Shown piece by piece: positions 41,940 to 49,555 of a DNA stretch of 64,000 bases; the first letter of the stretch is position 1, and the number at the start of each line of letters is the position of its first letter. The notes under the pieces are model-generated. The model had not been told where the DNA came from, did not search any database, and saw only the letters and a program-made list of their open reading frames with translations. Source of the stretch: a bacterium (lineage in GTDB: Bacteria; Acidobacteriota; Aminicenantia; Aminicenantales; Aminicenantaceae); assembly GCA_018335295.1 (NCBI GenBank), contig JAGXKI010000009.1, forward strand, positions 1 through 64,000, read 5' to 3'. The translations under genes were made by a program, and so were the position numbers.

Positions 41940-43061
41940 ATGGATCGACGCCAATTTATTAAATCGGCCTCTACTACCAGCCTTCTGGCCAGTCCAGGGA
42001 TGTGTGCTCTGTGCAAGAACCTTTATTCTTTTACCGACAAAGTGAATATTTCTCATAGGGAAGCTCGTTACTACAAACAACTTCCCCATAAAGAAATCGA
42101 ATGCAAGCTCTGCCCCCGCTTGTGCAAACTGGGAGACAAAGAAAGAGGCTACTGCGGGGTCAGGGAAAATGAAGGAGGAACCTATAATACCCTGGTCTAC
42201 GGAAAAGCCTGTGCGGCCCATGTGGACCCCATTGAAAAAAAACCTTTATTCCATTTTCTCCCCAGCAGCCGAGCTCTTTCCATCGCCACAGCCGGGTGCA
42301 ACGTTCACTGTAAATTCTGTCAAAACTGGGAAATCTCCCAAAAAAGACCCGAACAGGTTCACAATATTGACCTCCCCCCTTCCTCAGTGGTCCGGTCCGC
42401 TCAAAAATACGACTGCCCAGTGATTGCTTATACCTATTCGGAACCGGTTGTATTTTATGAATACATGTATGATACCTCTAAAACCGCTCGAACGGAAGGA
42501 ATCAAAAACGCGGTAATCACCGGAGCTTATATAAACCCAGAACCTCTGGAGGACCTCCTTACGGTCGTGGATGCAATCAAGATTGACCTGAAAGCCTTCA
42601 CTCAAAAATTCTACTCAGAATACGTGCGAGGAAAACTTCAGCCTGTGCTGGATGCGATTAAGATGGTTTCCCAGAGTGATGTATGGCTGGAAATCGTTTA
42701 TCTAGTCATTCCCACTCTCAATGACAGCCCTGAAGAAATTCAAAGTTTATGCCGCTGGGTTAGGAAAGAAACAAGCCCGGATATTCCGGTCCACTTCTCC
42801 CGGTTCCACCCTATGTATCTGCTAAAGAATCTTCCCCCTACCCCCATCTCCACACTGGAACGGTGCCGCCAGATAGCTCTGGACGAAGGGATCCACTTTT
42901 CCTATGTGGGAAATGTACCCGGACATAAAGGAGAAAGTACTTACTGCCCCCAATGTCATAACACTCTCATCAAAAGGAGGGCCTATCAAATCCAGAAAAT
43001 CAACCTCCATCAAGGAAGGTGTAAATTTTGCGATACACCAATTCCTGGGATTTGGTCTTAA
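41940..43061 (+). CDS. AmmeMemoRadiSam-type radical SAM enzyme with Tat-like leader
   Basis: The 373-residue product carries the radical SAM motif in TAGCNVHCKFCQNWEISQ (C-x3-C-x2-C), a Cys-rich segment upstream (CKLCPRLCKLGDKERGYCGV) and a C-terminal zinc-ribbon (CPQCHNTLIKRR ... CKFCDTPIPG). The layout fits AmrS, the radical SAM member of the AmmeMemoRadiSam system. The N-terminus reads MDRRQFIKSASTTSLLAS, resembling a Tat signal, though the hydrophobic part is weak. An exported radical SAM enzyme would be unusual. The start may be ATG 41940 or GTG 41937. Confidence 0.82.
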   Translation: MDRRQFIKSASTTSLLASPGMCALCKNLYSFTDKVNISHREARYYKQLPHKEIECKLCPRLCKLGDKERGYCGVRENEGGTYNTLVYGKACAAHVDPIEKKPLFHFLPSSRALSIATAGCNVHCKFCQNWEISQKRPEQVHNIDLPPSSVVRSAQKYDCPVIAYTYSEPVVFYEYMYDTSKTARTEGIKNAVITGAYINPEPLEDLLTVVDAIKIDLKAFTQKFYSEYVRGKLQPVLDAIKMVSQSDVWLEIVYLVIPTLNDSPEEIQSLCRWVRKETSPDIPVHFSRFHPMYLLKNLPPTPISTLERCRQIALDEGIHFSYVGNVPGHKGESTYCPQCHNTLIKRRAYQIQKINLHQGRCKFCDTPIPGIWS

Positions 43062-45193
43062 GAAATTATCTTCCCCCCTTTTTCCTGGGGTTCCTAGCCT
43101 TCTCTTTCCAATTATTCCTCCTACGTGAATTTTCAGTCCAATTCTACGGCAATGAAATCACCTTTGGGCTGATCCTGGCAGCCTGGCTCCTGTGGAGTGG
43201 ACTGGGAAGCATTTCTTCAGCCAAATTCAAATGGAATACAGCCCACTTCCCTCTCGCTTATTTTTTGGTTATTTTCCTTTTCCCTCTGTGCTTGGCAGCT
43301 CTTCGGCTGTCCCGGGTGGTCCTGGGGACTTTTCCCGGAGAAACCACTGGAATGCTCTCTATCCTGATTTTTTCGGTGGTTCTGGCCTTGTTTGTGAGCT
43401 TTCCTCTGGGAACCCTGTTTGTCTTCAACACATACTTCTTGAAAGGAAACCTCACTCATGTTTATCTTCTCGAATCTCTAGGGTCGGCTGCAGGAGGGGG
43501 TGTGGTTTATTTTCTCCTTGTCCCTTACCTTTCCAACTGGCATGGAGTCGCCCTCATAGGGGGCTTTGTGGCCTCGGTTATTTTTATGACTTTGGGGAAA
43601 AGAAAGCATCTATTTGCCTTTCTGTTTATCCTTGCCTATTTAGGGGGATTCTGGCTGTGTGATTTTCCCAGCCAGAAATTTTACTGGAAACCCTTTTCCC
43701 TGGTTCAGAGTGAAGACACTCCCTACGGAAAGCTTCAGGTGATCCGGACCAAGGAACAAATCTCTGTTTACGACAACCATCTTCTGGCCTATTCTTACCC
43801 CAACCGTGCCTCGGCGGAAGAATCGGTCCACTTTTCACTCCTCCAAAACCCTCGGGCTGAAAAGGTTCTGCTCGTGGGGGGAGGAGCCGGAGGTAGTCTC
43901 AGACAGATTTTGAAATACCCCCGCACGGAAGTGGATTTTGTGGAACTGGACCCCGAAATCATCCGTCTCTCTCTCCGTTATCTTCCAGAAAAAGGAAAAA
44001 AAGTTCTTCAGAGCCCCCGGGTTCATATTCACTACCAGGATGGAAGGGCTTTTATCAACCAAACCCAAAACACCTATGATGTGATCATTCTCAACCTTCC
44101 CCAACCCACCACGGCCCAGATAAACCGTTTTTATACGGAAGAATTCTTTTTAAAAATCAAAAAGAGACTGAGTTCAAACGGCATATTTTCTTACAGCATC
44201 CCCTCAGCCGAAAATTACATCAGTTCCGAACTCCAGAGTTTTCTCTCTTCTCTCTTTTATACCACTCACAAAGTTTTTCCCCATGTCAAAATAGTCCCCG
44301 GGAGCACCAACATTTTCATAGCCTCTGCGGGTCCCCTCACCCTGGATTTGAAAAAAATCAATCAAAGAATCCGGTCTTTGGACTTAAATAATACCTATGT
44401 GACCCCTTCCCTTCTTTCTTCCCGGCTGAATCCTCTCCGAATCCAATTCTTAAGGAAAAAAGTGACCTCAGGGCCCCAAACTATCAATCATGACCTGACT
44501 CCCATCAGCTACTTCTTCAATTCAGTCCTGTGGAGCTCTCAATTTCAAGGAATTGAATCTCAAGTCTTTTCTTTTCTCGCTCACATCAACCCTTTCTGGC
44601 TTCTGGATGTGCCCCTCATCCTGTTTATCCTCCTCCTGGTGGCTTTGATCTTGAGGAAAAAGAAGACCCCCTTTCTGATGCTTCCTCTCTCTGTCATAGG
44701 TTTAACCACGATCGTGGTTGAAATCATCATCATCATCGCTTTCCAAACCTATTATGGTTATCTCTACAAAAAAGTTTCATTCCTTTTTGCTTCCTTTATG
44801 TTGGGGGTTTTCCTGGGAGCTCTCAGGGGAAAAAATAGAAAAAAAATCCATTACCGTCAGATTGTTTTCATTCAGTTCGGATTCATATTTCTTATTTTTA
44901 TCATCCTCTCTCTCCTGAAAATCCCTCCTCCCGAACCCTTCTTCTTCCTTTTTCTCATCTGTATGGGGTTTCTCGGGGGCGACTTGTTCGTCGTCTCCAA
45001 CCACCTTTTCCTGCAGGAAAAAAGAAATTACGGGTTGGGAAACGGATTGGACCTTCTCGGTTCCTTCTCCGGAGCTTTAGTGGCCTCCTCCGTTCTCATC
45101 CCTTTGGTCGGTCTTCCCACGGTGTTGAGATATATCCTTCTTCTCAATTCCTTCTGCTTCCTGTTCCTCTTAGTGGGGCTTTTTAAAAAATAA
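43028..45193 (+). CDS. Membrane protein with a spermidine-synthase-like domain
   Basis: The 721-residue product starts with about seven membrane helices (residues 10-210). A soluble domain at about 220-445 contains VLLVGGGAGGSLRQIL, VDFVELDPEIIRLSLRYL and HYQDGRAFINQTQNTYDVIILNLPQP, the SAM-like fold of spermidine synthases. Seven or so C-terminal helices follow. Such proteins are called fused spermidine-synthase membrane proteins; few have been studied. The gene starts with a TTG that overlaps the radical SAM gene end, so the two are coupled. The canonical polyamine-binding residues were not verified. Confidence 0.8.
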   Translation: MRYTNSWDLVLRNYLPPFFLGFLAFSFQLFLLREFSVQFYGNEITFGLILAAWLLWSGLGSISSAKFKWNTAHFPLAYFLVIFLFPLCLAALRLSRVVLGTFPGETTGMLSILIFSVVLALFVSFPLGTLFVFNTYFLKGNLTHVYLLESLGSAAGGGVVYFLLVPYLSNWHGVALIGGFVASVIFMTLGKRKHLFAFLFILAYLGGFWLCDFPSQKFYWKPFSLVQSEDTPYGKLQVIRTKEQISVYDNHLLAYSYPNRASAEESVHFSLLQNPRAEKVLLVGGGAGGSLRQILKYPRTEVDFVELDPEIIRLSLRYLPEKGKKVLQSPRVHIHYQDGRAFINQTQNTYDVIILNLPQPTTAQINRFYTEEFFLKIKKRLSSNGIFSYSIPSAENYISSELQSFLSSLFYTTHKVFPHVKIVPGSTNIFIASAGPLTLDLKKINQRIRSLDLNNTYVTPSLLSSRLNPLRIQFLRKKVTSGPQTINHDLTPISYFFNSVLWSSQFQGIESQVFSFLAHINPFWLLDVPLILFILLLVALILRKKKTPFLMLPLSVIGLTTIVVEIIIIIAFQTYYGYLYKKVSFLFASFMLGVFLGALRGKNRKKIHYRQIVFIQFGFIFLIFIILSLLKIPPPEPFFFLFLICMGFLGGDLFVVSNHLFLQEKRNYGLGNGLDLLGSFSGALVASSVLIPLVGLPTVLRYILLLNSFCFLFLLVGLFKK

Positions 45194-45226
45194 AATTTCC
45201 CCATTTTGACTTTTTTACAAATATCC

Positions 45227-45291
45227 TTGACAGCTATTATTAATTATGCTTTATTCTAATGTTAAGATTTTCATATATTATATTAATCTTA
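45227..45291 (+). promoter_or_regulatory. Promoter region and inverted repeat upstream of the Hdr-Kor-Frd cluster
   Basis: TTGACA (45227-45232) is followed by TTTATT (45250-45255) after 17 bases. Downstream, TAAGATT (45263-45269) and AATCTTA (45285-45291) form an inverted repeat whose centres are 22 bases apart, which is two helical turns, a plausible repressor operator. The region is very AT-rich, and no frame is evident. Confidence 0.45.
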
Positions 45292-45328
45292 TAATAATAA
45301 TAAAGTTAATATTCAGAGAGTCAGTCAA

Positions 45329-45736
45329 ATGAGAATTAATATTTCCCGCCAAAAACTTAAAAACCCGCTGGTCAAAAAAATCCAAGAACTGAGCGGTCAG
45401 AATCTTCTGGCCTGCTACCAGTGTGGAAAATGTTCAGCCGGATGCCCCAGTATTTCTCAAATGGATCTTCTCCCCAACCAAGTCATTCGTTACGCTCAAT
45501 TGGGTTTCACTGATGAACTGATCAACTCCAAAACAATATGGGTTTGTGCCTCCTGTATGACCTGCAATGTCCGCTGCCCTAAAGGCATCAATATCGCCGA
45601 AATCATGGAAGCTTTAAGGCAGATTCTGCTGCGGCAAAGGAAAGAACACGTAGATCTCAACAAGCTTTCCCACGAACAACTGTGTGAACTTCCTCCCATC
45701 GCTTTAGTGAGCAATTTTAGAAAATCTTCTTCATAA
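45329..45736 (+). CDS. HdrC-like 4Fe-4S protein
   Basis: The 135-residue product has two 4Fe-4S motifs, CYQCGKCSAGCP and CASCMTCNVRCP, in the usual HdrC spacing, with the ending NIAEIMEALRQILL. HdrC transfers electrons between HdrA and HdrB in heterodisulfide reductase. It begins a ten-gene co-oriented cluster and is followed after 49 bases by an HdrB-like gene. Confidence 0.9.
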   Translation: MRINISRQKLKNPLVKKIQELSGQNLLACYQCGKCSAGCPSISQMDLLPNQVIRYAQLGFTDELINSKTIWVCASCMTCNVRCPKGINIAEIMEALRQILLRQRKEHVDLNKLSHEQLCELPPIALVSNFRKSSS

Positions 45737-45785
45737 ATTCATATGATATTGAACCGCAAAATTATCTATAAAAGGAATCATAATA

Positions 45786-46664
45786 ATGAAACTTTCGTAT
45801 TATCCAGGATGCACTCTTAAGAATCATGCTAAAAATTTTGAAGATTCAACTTTATGTTCCTTGAAACAGCTGGGAATCGGGGTGGAAGAACTTCCCCGAT
45901 GGAACTGCTGCGGCACTGTCTTTTCCTTGACCACCGATGACCTCATTCATCACATCGCCCCTGTACGAAACCTCATCCGGGCCAAAGAACAAAACGCCGA
46001 TAAACTCTTCACTCTCTGTGCCATGTGTTACAATACCTTGAAAAGATCCAATCAACGAGTCAAAGATAACTCCGAAGACCTAGAAAAAATCAACGATTTT
46101 ATGTACAGAGAAGAAATCAACTACCAGGGAGATGTTCAAGTTCTCCATCTCCTGGAAATACTCCAGAATGAGATTAAATTCGAAAACATAGCCAAAAAAA
46201 TAAATAAGTCTCTTGGAGGCTTAAATGTGGCCAGTTATTACGGCTGCATGTTGGTCCGACCCCAAGACATCGGATTTGATGACATGGAAAATCCATCCTC
46301 TATGGATGACCTCATGTCCACGTTGGGAGCTCAACCTGTGGAATTCCCCTATAAAACAGAATGCTGCGGCGCATATCAAACGGTGGATAATCAGGACATC
46401 GTGGCAGAACGGACTTTCCAAATTCTATCTTCGGCTCAATCTCGCGGAGCCGAAGTCGTTGCGGTAAGCTGCCCCCTGTGTGCCTTCAACCTGGATCAGC
46501 GTCAGAAAAAAACGGAGCAGAATTATCCAGAATTCAAACACATACCTGTGCTCTACTTCACTCAACTCTTGGCCTTAGCTCTGGGCTGTCCCAAAAAGAG
46601 TTTAAGGTTGGACCTTCATCACATAGACCCTAAACCTATTCTTAAAGAAAAAGGATTGATATGA
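45786..46664 (+). CDS. HdrB-like protein with two CCG domains
   Basis: The 292-residue product has two cysteine-rich (CCG) domains: YPGCT, WNCCG and CAMC in the first, YYGCM, TECCG and CPLC in the second. These bind unusual non-cubane 4Fe-4S clusters that reduce disulfides in methanogen HdrB; both sites look intact. The disulfide substrate in a bacterium is unknown. AAGGAA lies 9 bases before the ATG. It is followed by an 8-base gap and korD. Confidence 0.9.
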   Translation: MKLSYYPGCTLKNHAKNFEDSTLCSLKQLGIGVEELPRWNCCGTVFSLTTDDLIHHIAPVRNLIRAKEQNADKLFTLCAMCYNTLKRSNQRVKDNSEDLEKINDFMYREEINYQGDVQVLHLLEILQNEIKFENIAKKINKSLGGLNVASYYGCMLVRPQDIGFDDMENPSSMDDLMSTLGAQPVEFPYKTECCGAYQTVDNQDIVAERTFQILSSAQSRGAEVVAVSCPLCAFNLDQRQKKTEQNYPEFKHIPVLYFTQLLALALGCPKKSLRLDLHHIDPKPILKEKGLI

Positions 46665-46671
46665 GGAACCA

Positions 46672-46947
46672 ATGGTTTATTTTGGTGAATTAAGACCACA
46701 CAAGGGTAAAATCCACATCATTAAAGATCGATGCAAGGGATGTGGATTTTGCGTGGAATATTGCCCCAAAGATGTTTTGGAACTTTCCAAAGAGTACAAT
46801 GCCAAAGGCTATCATCCTCCATTCATTAAGGATGAGGATAACTGCTGTTATTGTCAGCTTTGTGAGACAATATGTCCTGAATTTGCCATTTATGTGACTC
46901 TTAAAAACGAGGAGGACCAAGGTGAAAAAGAACAAAGCAGACCCTAA
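46672..46947 (+). CDS. korD: 2-oxoacid:ferredoxin oxidoreductase delta subunit (ferredoxin)
   Basis: The 91-residue product contains two 4Fe-4S motifs: CKGCGFCVEYCPKDVLEL and NCCYCQLCETICPEFAIY. Its position and the overlap with the korA start match the small ferredoxin subunit of the four-subunit oxidoreductase. Electrons from the 2-oxoacid would pass through it to free ferredoxin. Confidence 0.88.
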   Translation: MVYFGELRPHKGKIHIIKDRCKGCGFCVEYCPKDVLELSKEYNAKGYHPPFIKDEDNCCYCQLCETICPEFAIYVTLKNEEDQGEKEQSRP

Positions 46948-48088
46948 AGGAGTCTTAACGGGAACTCATTTTTTAGACGGAGACTTTTCCCTCGCCGAAG
47001 GAGCTCTGGCAGCGGGATGCCGATTTTTCGGCGGATATCCCATCACTCCCTCCACTGAAACTGCCGAAAGGTTCTCTGAACGGATCCCCCGAGTGGGTGG
47101 AGTTTTCATCCAGATGGAAGATGAACTGGGAACCATGGCTGTCTTGATCGGAGCCTCCTGGGCAGGGAAAAAGGCCATGAGTGTGACTTCAGGTCCGGGT
47201 TTTTCTCTGATGATGGAAAACCTCGGCCTGGCGTGCATGCTGGAAACCCCCTTGGTCCTGGCCAATGTTCAAAGAGGAGGACCTTCCACAGGACTCCCCA
47301 CCTTAACCGGTCAACAGGACATGATGCAGGCCCGATGGGGATCCCACGGAGATTATGAAATTATCGCCATTTCCCCGGATTCCCCTCAAGAATGCTTTGA
47401 TTTTACCATCGAAGCCTTCAACCTCTCCGAGAAATATCGTGTCCCTGTTTTGGTGATGACCGATGAGTGTGTGGGCCATATGCACGAGAAAGTCGTCATC
47501 CCCCCTGCTGAAGAAATTGAAGTGTCAGAAAGAAAATTGTACAAAGGTCCCAAGGATCAGTATCTTCCTTTCAAGCCAGACAAGGATGGAATTCCTCCTA
47601 TGGTCAAAGCCGGAGACGGCTACCAGTTTCATGTGACCGGTCTTACCCACGATGAGAGAGGCTATCCGGTCATAAACGCGGAATGCCAGGATTGGTGTGT
47701 GCGCCACCTTGTGGACAAGATCAAAAACAACGCTGATGACATCATCCAAATTGAAGAAGACCAAACCGATTCTGCGGAAGTGGTGGTGGTTTCCTACGGA
47801 ATATCTTCCAGAGTGGCGGTGAGAGCTGTGAATAAAGCCCGCAAAGAAGGGCTCAAAGTAGGAAATCTCCGTTTGATCACCGTGTGGCCTTTTCCAGAGA
47901 AACGAATCAGAAAACTGGCTAAAGATGTAAAAGCATTCGTATTCCCTGAAATCAATTACGGCCAGGTGGTTCATGAACTGGAGCGTTGTGCGGGAGGACA
48001 GTGTAAAGTTGTCGGTGTCCCCCATATGGGAGGCGGAGTCCACAATCCCGATGATATTTACAAAGTTATCAAGGAGGCCGCAAAATGA
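46922..48088 (+). CDS. korA: 2-oxoacid:ferredoxin oxidoreductase alpha subunit
   Basis: The 388-residue product is like KorA: FFGGYPITPSTETAERFSERI, VTSGPGFSLMMENLG and ANVQRGGPSTGLPTLTGQQDMMQARWG. A GTG start follows a GGAGG, and the ORF overlaps korD by 26 bases. With KorB and KorC it would oxidise 2-oxoglutarate or a related 2-oxoacid with CoA and ferredoxin, or run in reverse. Specificity between 2-oxoglutarate and other acids is not certain. Confidence 0.9.
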   Translation: MKKNKADPKGVLTGTHFLDGDFSLAEGALAAGCRFFGGYPITPSTETAERFSERIPRVGGVFIQMEDELGTMAVLIGASWAGKKAMSVTSGPGFSLMMENLGLACMLETPLVLANVQRGGPSTGLPTLTGQQDMMQARWGSHGDYEIIAISPDSPQECFDFTIEAFNLSEKYRVPVLVMTDECVGHMHEKVVIPPAEEIEVSERKLYKGPKDQYLPFKPDKDGIPPMVKAGDGYQFHVTGLTHDERGYPVINAECQDWCVRHLVDKIKNNADDIIQIEEDQTDSAEVVVVSYGISSRVAVRAVNKARKEGLKVGNLRLITVWPFPEKRIRKLAKDVKAFVFPEINYGQVVHELERCAGGQCKVVGVPHMGGGVHNPDDIYKVIKEAAK

Positions 48089-48957
48089 ATAAAGAAAAGC
48101 CCCGACATCCAGTCGAACAATTTCTCAGGATGGACAGGATGCCTCACATCTGGTGCCCTGGATGCGGAATCGGCACCGTAGTGACCTCTTTTACGGAAGC
48201 TCTTCGAAAAGGTGAGATGGACCTGGATAAAGTCTGTGTGGTTTCGGGTATTGGATGTACGGGAAGAGTCGCCGGGTACATCAAACTGGACTCCTTCCAC
48301 ACCACCCACGGCCGAGCCGTTCCGTTTGCCACAGGTTTAAAGCTGGGCAACCCTGAACTCAACGTGGTGGTTTTCAGCGGAGATGGAGATATCGTGGGAA
48401 TCGGAGGGAACCATTTCATCCATGCGGCTCGAAGAAACATGGATCTGACTATTATCGTGGTCAATAACTTCAACTACGCCATGACCGGAGGCCAAGTGGC
48501 GGCGACAACCCCTATAGAAGCCAACGCTTCCACTTCTCCTTATGGGAACTTTGAATATCCTTTCAGCATCCCCTATCTGGCTGAAGCTTCCGGAGCTACC
48601 TATGTCGCCCGGTGGACCGCTCTTCATATACGCCGGATCACCAAATCCATCCAGGAAGCCATGGCCAAGCCCGGGTTTTCCGTGGTCGAAGTCATCACTC
48701 CGTGTGTCACTTTGTATGGGCGCCGGAATCGGCTGGGCGATGGATTGAACATTCTGAAATATTACTATGATCAATCCGAAATCCAGCACAATGCAGACCC
48801 CCGGAATATCAATATTTCTTATCAAGGAAAATTGATCGTGGGGAAATTTGTGGATAAGGAAAAACCCACTTTTCTGGATGCCATGAACCAGCATTTGAAC
48901 AAAGTTCTGGGAGATGATTACCAAAAATACGGGAAAATACGGGAGGATCAACAATGA
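48085..48957 (+). CDS. korB: 2-oxoacid:ferredoxin oxidoreductase beta subunit (TPP-binding)
   Basis: The 290-residue product has the TPP-binding segment VVVFSGDGDIVGIGGNHFIHAARRN and the motifs MPHIWCPGCGIGTV, IGCTGRVAGYIKLDSFHTTHGRA and NNFNYAMTGGQVAATTP. ATGA overlap with korA. It carries thiamine diphosphate in the active site; the four-Cys arrangement (CPGCG, GIGC) is conserved. Confidence 0.92.
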   Translation: MNKEKPRHPVEQFLRMDRMPHIWCPGCGIGTVVTSFTEALRKGEMDLDKVCVVSGIGCTGRVAGYIKLDSFHTTHGRAVPFATGLKLGNPELNVVVFSGDGDIVGIGGNHFIHAARRNMDLTIIVVNNFNYAMTGGQVAATTPIEANASTSPYGNFEYPFSIPYLAEASGATYVARWTALHIRRITKSIQEAMAKPGFSVVEVITPCVTLYGRRNRLGDGLNILKYYYDQSEIQHNADPRNINISYQGKLIVGKFVDKEKPTFLDAMNQHLNKVLGDDYQKYGKIREDQQ

Positions 48958-49502
48958 CAGAGATTAGGTTTTCTGGATACGGAGGACAGGGAATCATCCG
49001 ATGTGCCATGATAGCTGGAAAAGCCTTTTCTGTTGTCGAAGGGAAACACACTACCATGACTCAAAGTTTTGGTCCGGAAGCACGGGGAGGCGCCTGCAGT
49101 TCCCAACTGGTGGCTTCTGATGAAAGAGTTCTCTATCCCTATATCACCAAGCCGGAAGTTCTGGTTTGCATGTCTCAGGAAGCTTACGAAAAATACGAAC
49201 CCAACCTAAGAGAAAATGGAACTCTCATCATAGATAAAGACCTGGTGAAACCCAATTCTCAGAAAAGAAAAATTTATTCTGTTCCTGCCACTCGGTTCGC
49301 AGAAGAGCTGGGAAACCGAATCATCGCCAACCTCGTGATGATGGGTTTTTTCACAGCCATCACCCAATTCGTCTCTCCGGAGTCCATGAAAAAAGCCCTG
49401 CCCGGATTGGTACCAGATAGATATCTGGATCTTAACTATAAAGCTTTCGATAAAGGATATGAATACGGTCTTAAAGTTCTGGAAGAAGAAAAGAAATCAT
49501 AG
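48954..49502 (+). CDS. korC: 2-oxoacid:ferredoxin oxidoreductase gamma subunit
   Basis: The 182-residue product has the typical start RFSGYGGQGIIRCAMIAGKAF and the TMTQSFGPEARGGACSSQLV segment; the remaining part closes with a basic tail. ATGA overlap with korB. It completes the four-subunit 2-oxoacid oxidoreductase of this cluster. Confidence 0.92.
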   Translation: MTEIRFSGYGGQGIIRCAMIAGKAFSVVEGKHTTMTQSFGPEARGGACSSQLVASDERVLYPYITKPEVLVCMSQEAYEKYEPNLRENGTLIIDKDLVKPNSQKRKIYSVPATRFAEELGNRIIANLVMMGFFTAITQFVSPESMKKALPGLVPDRYLDLNYKAFDKGYEYGLKVLEEEKKS

Positions 49503-49555
49503 ATTCAAACGCCTTGTGCGGACTTTCCTAAACTAAGAAGGAGATAAGTCTGGCC

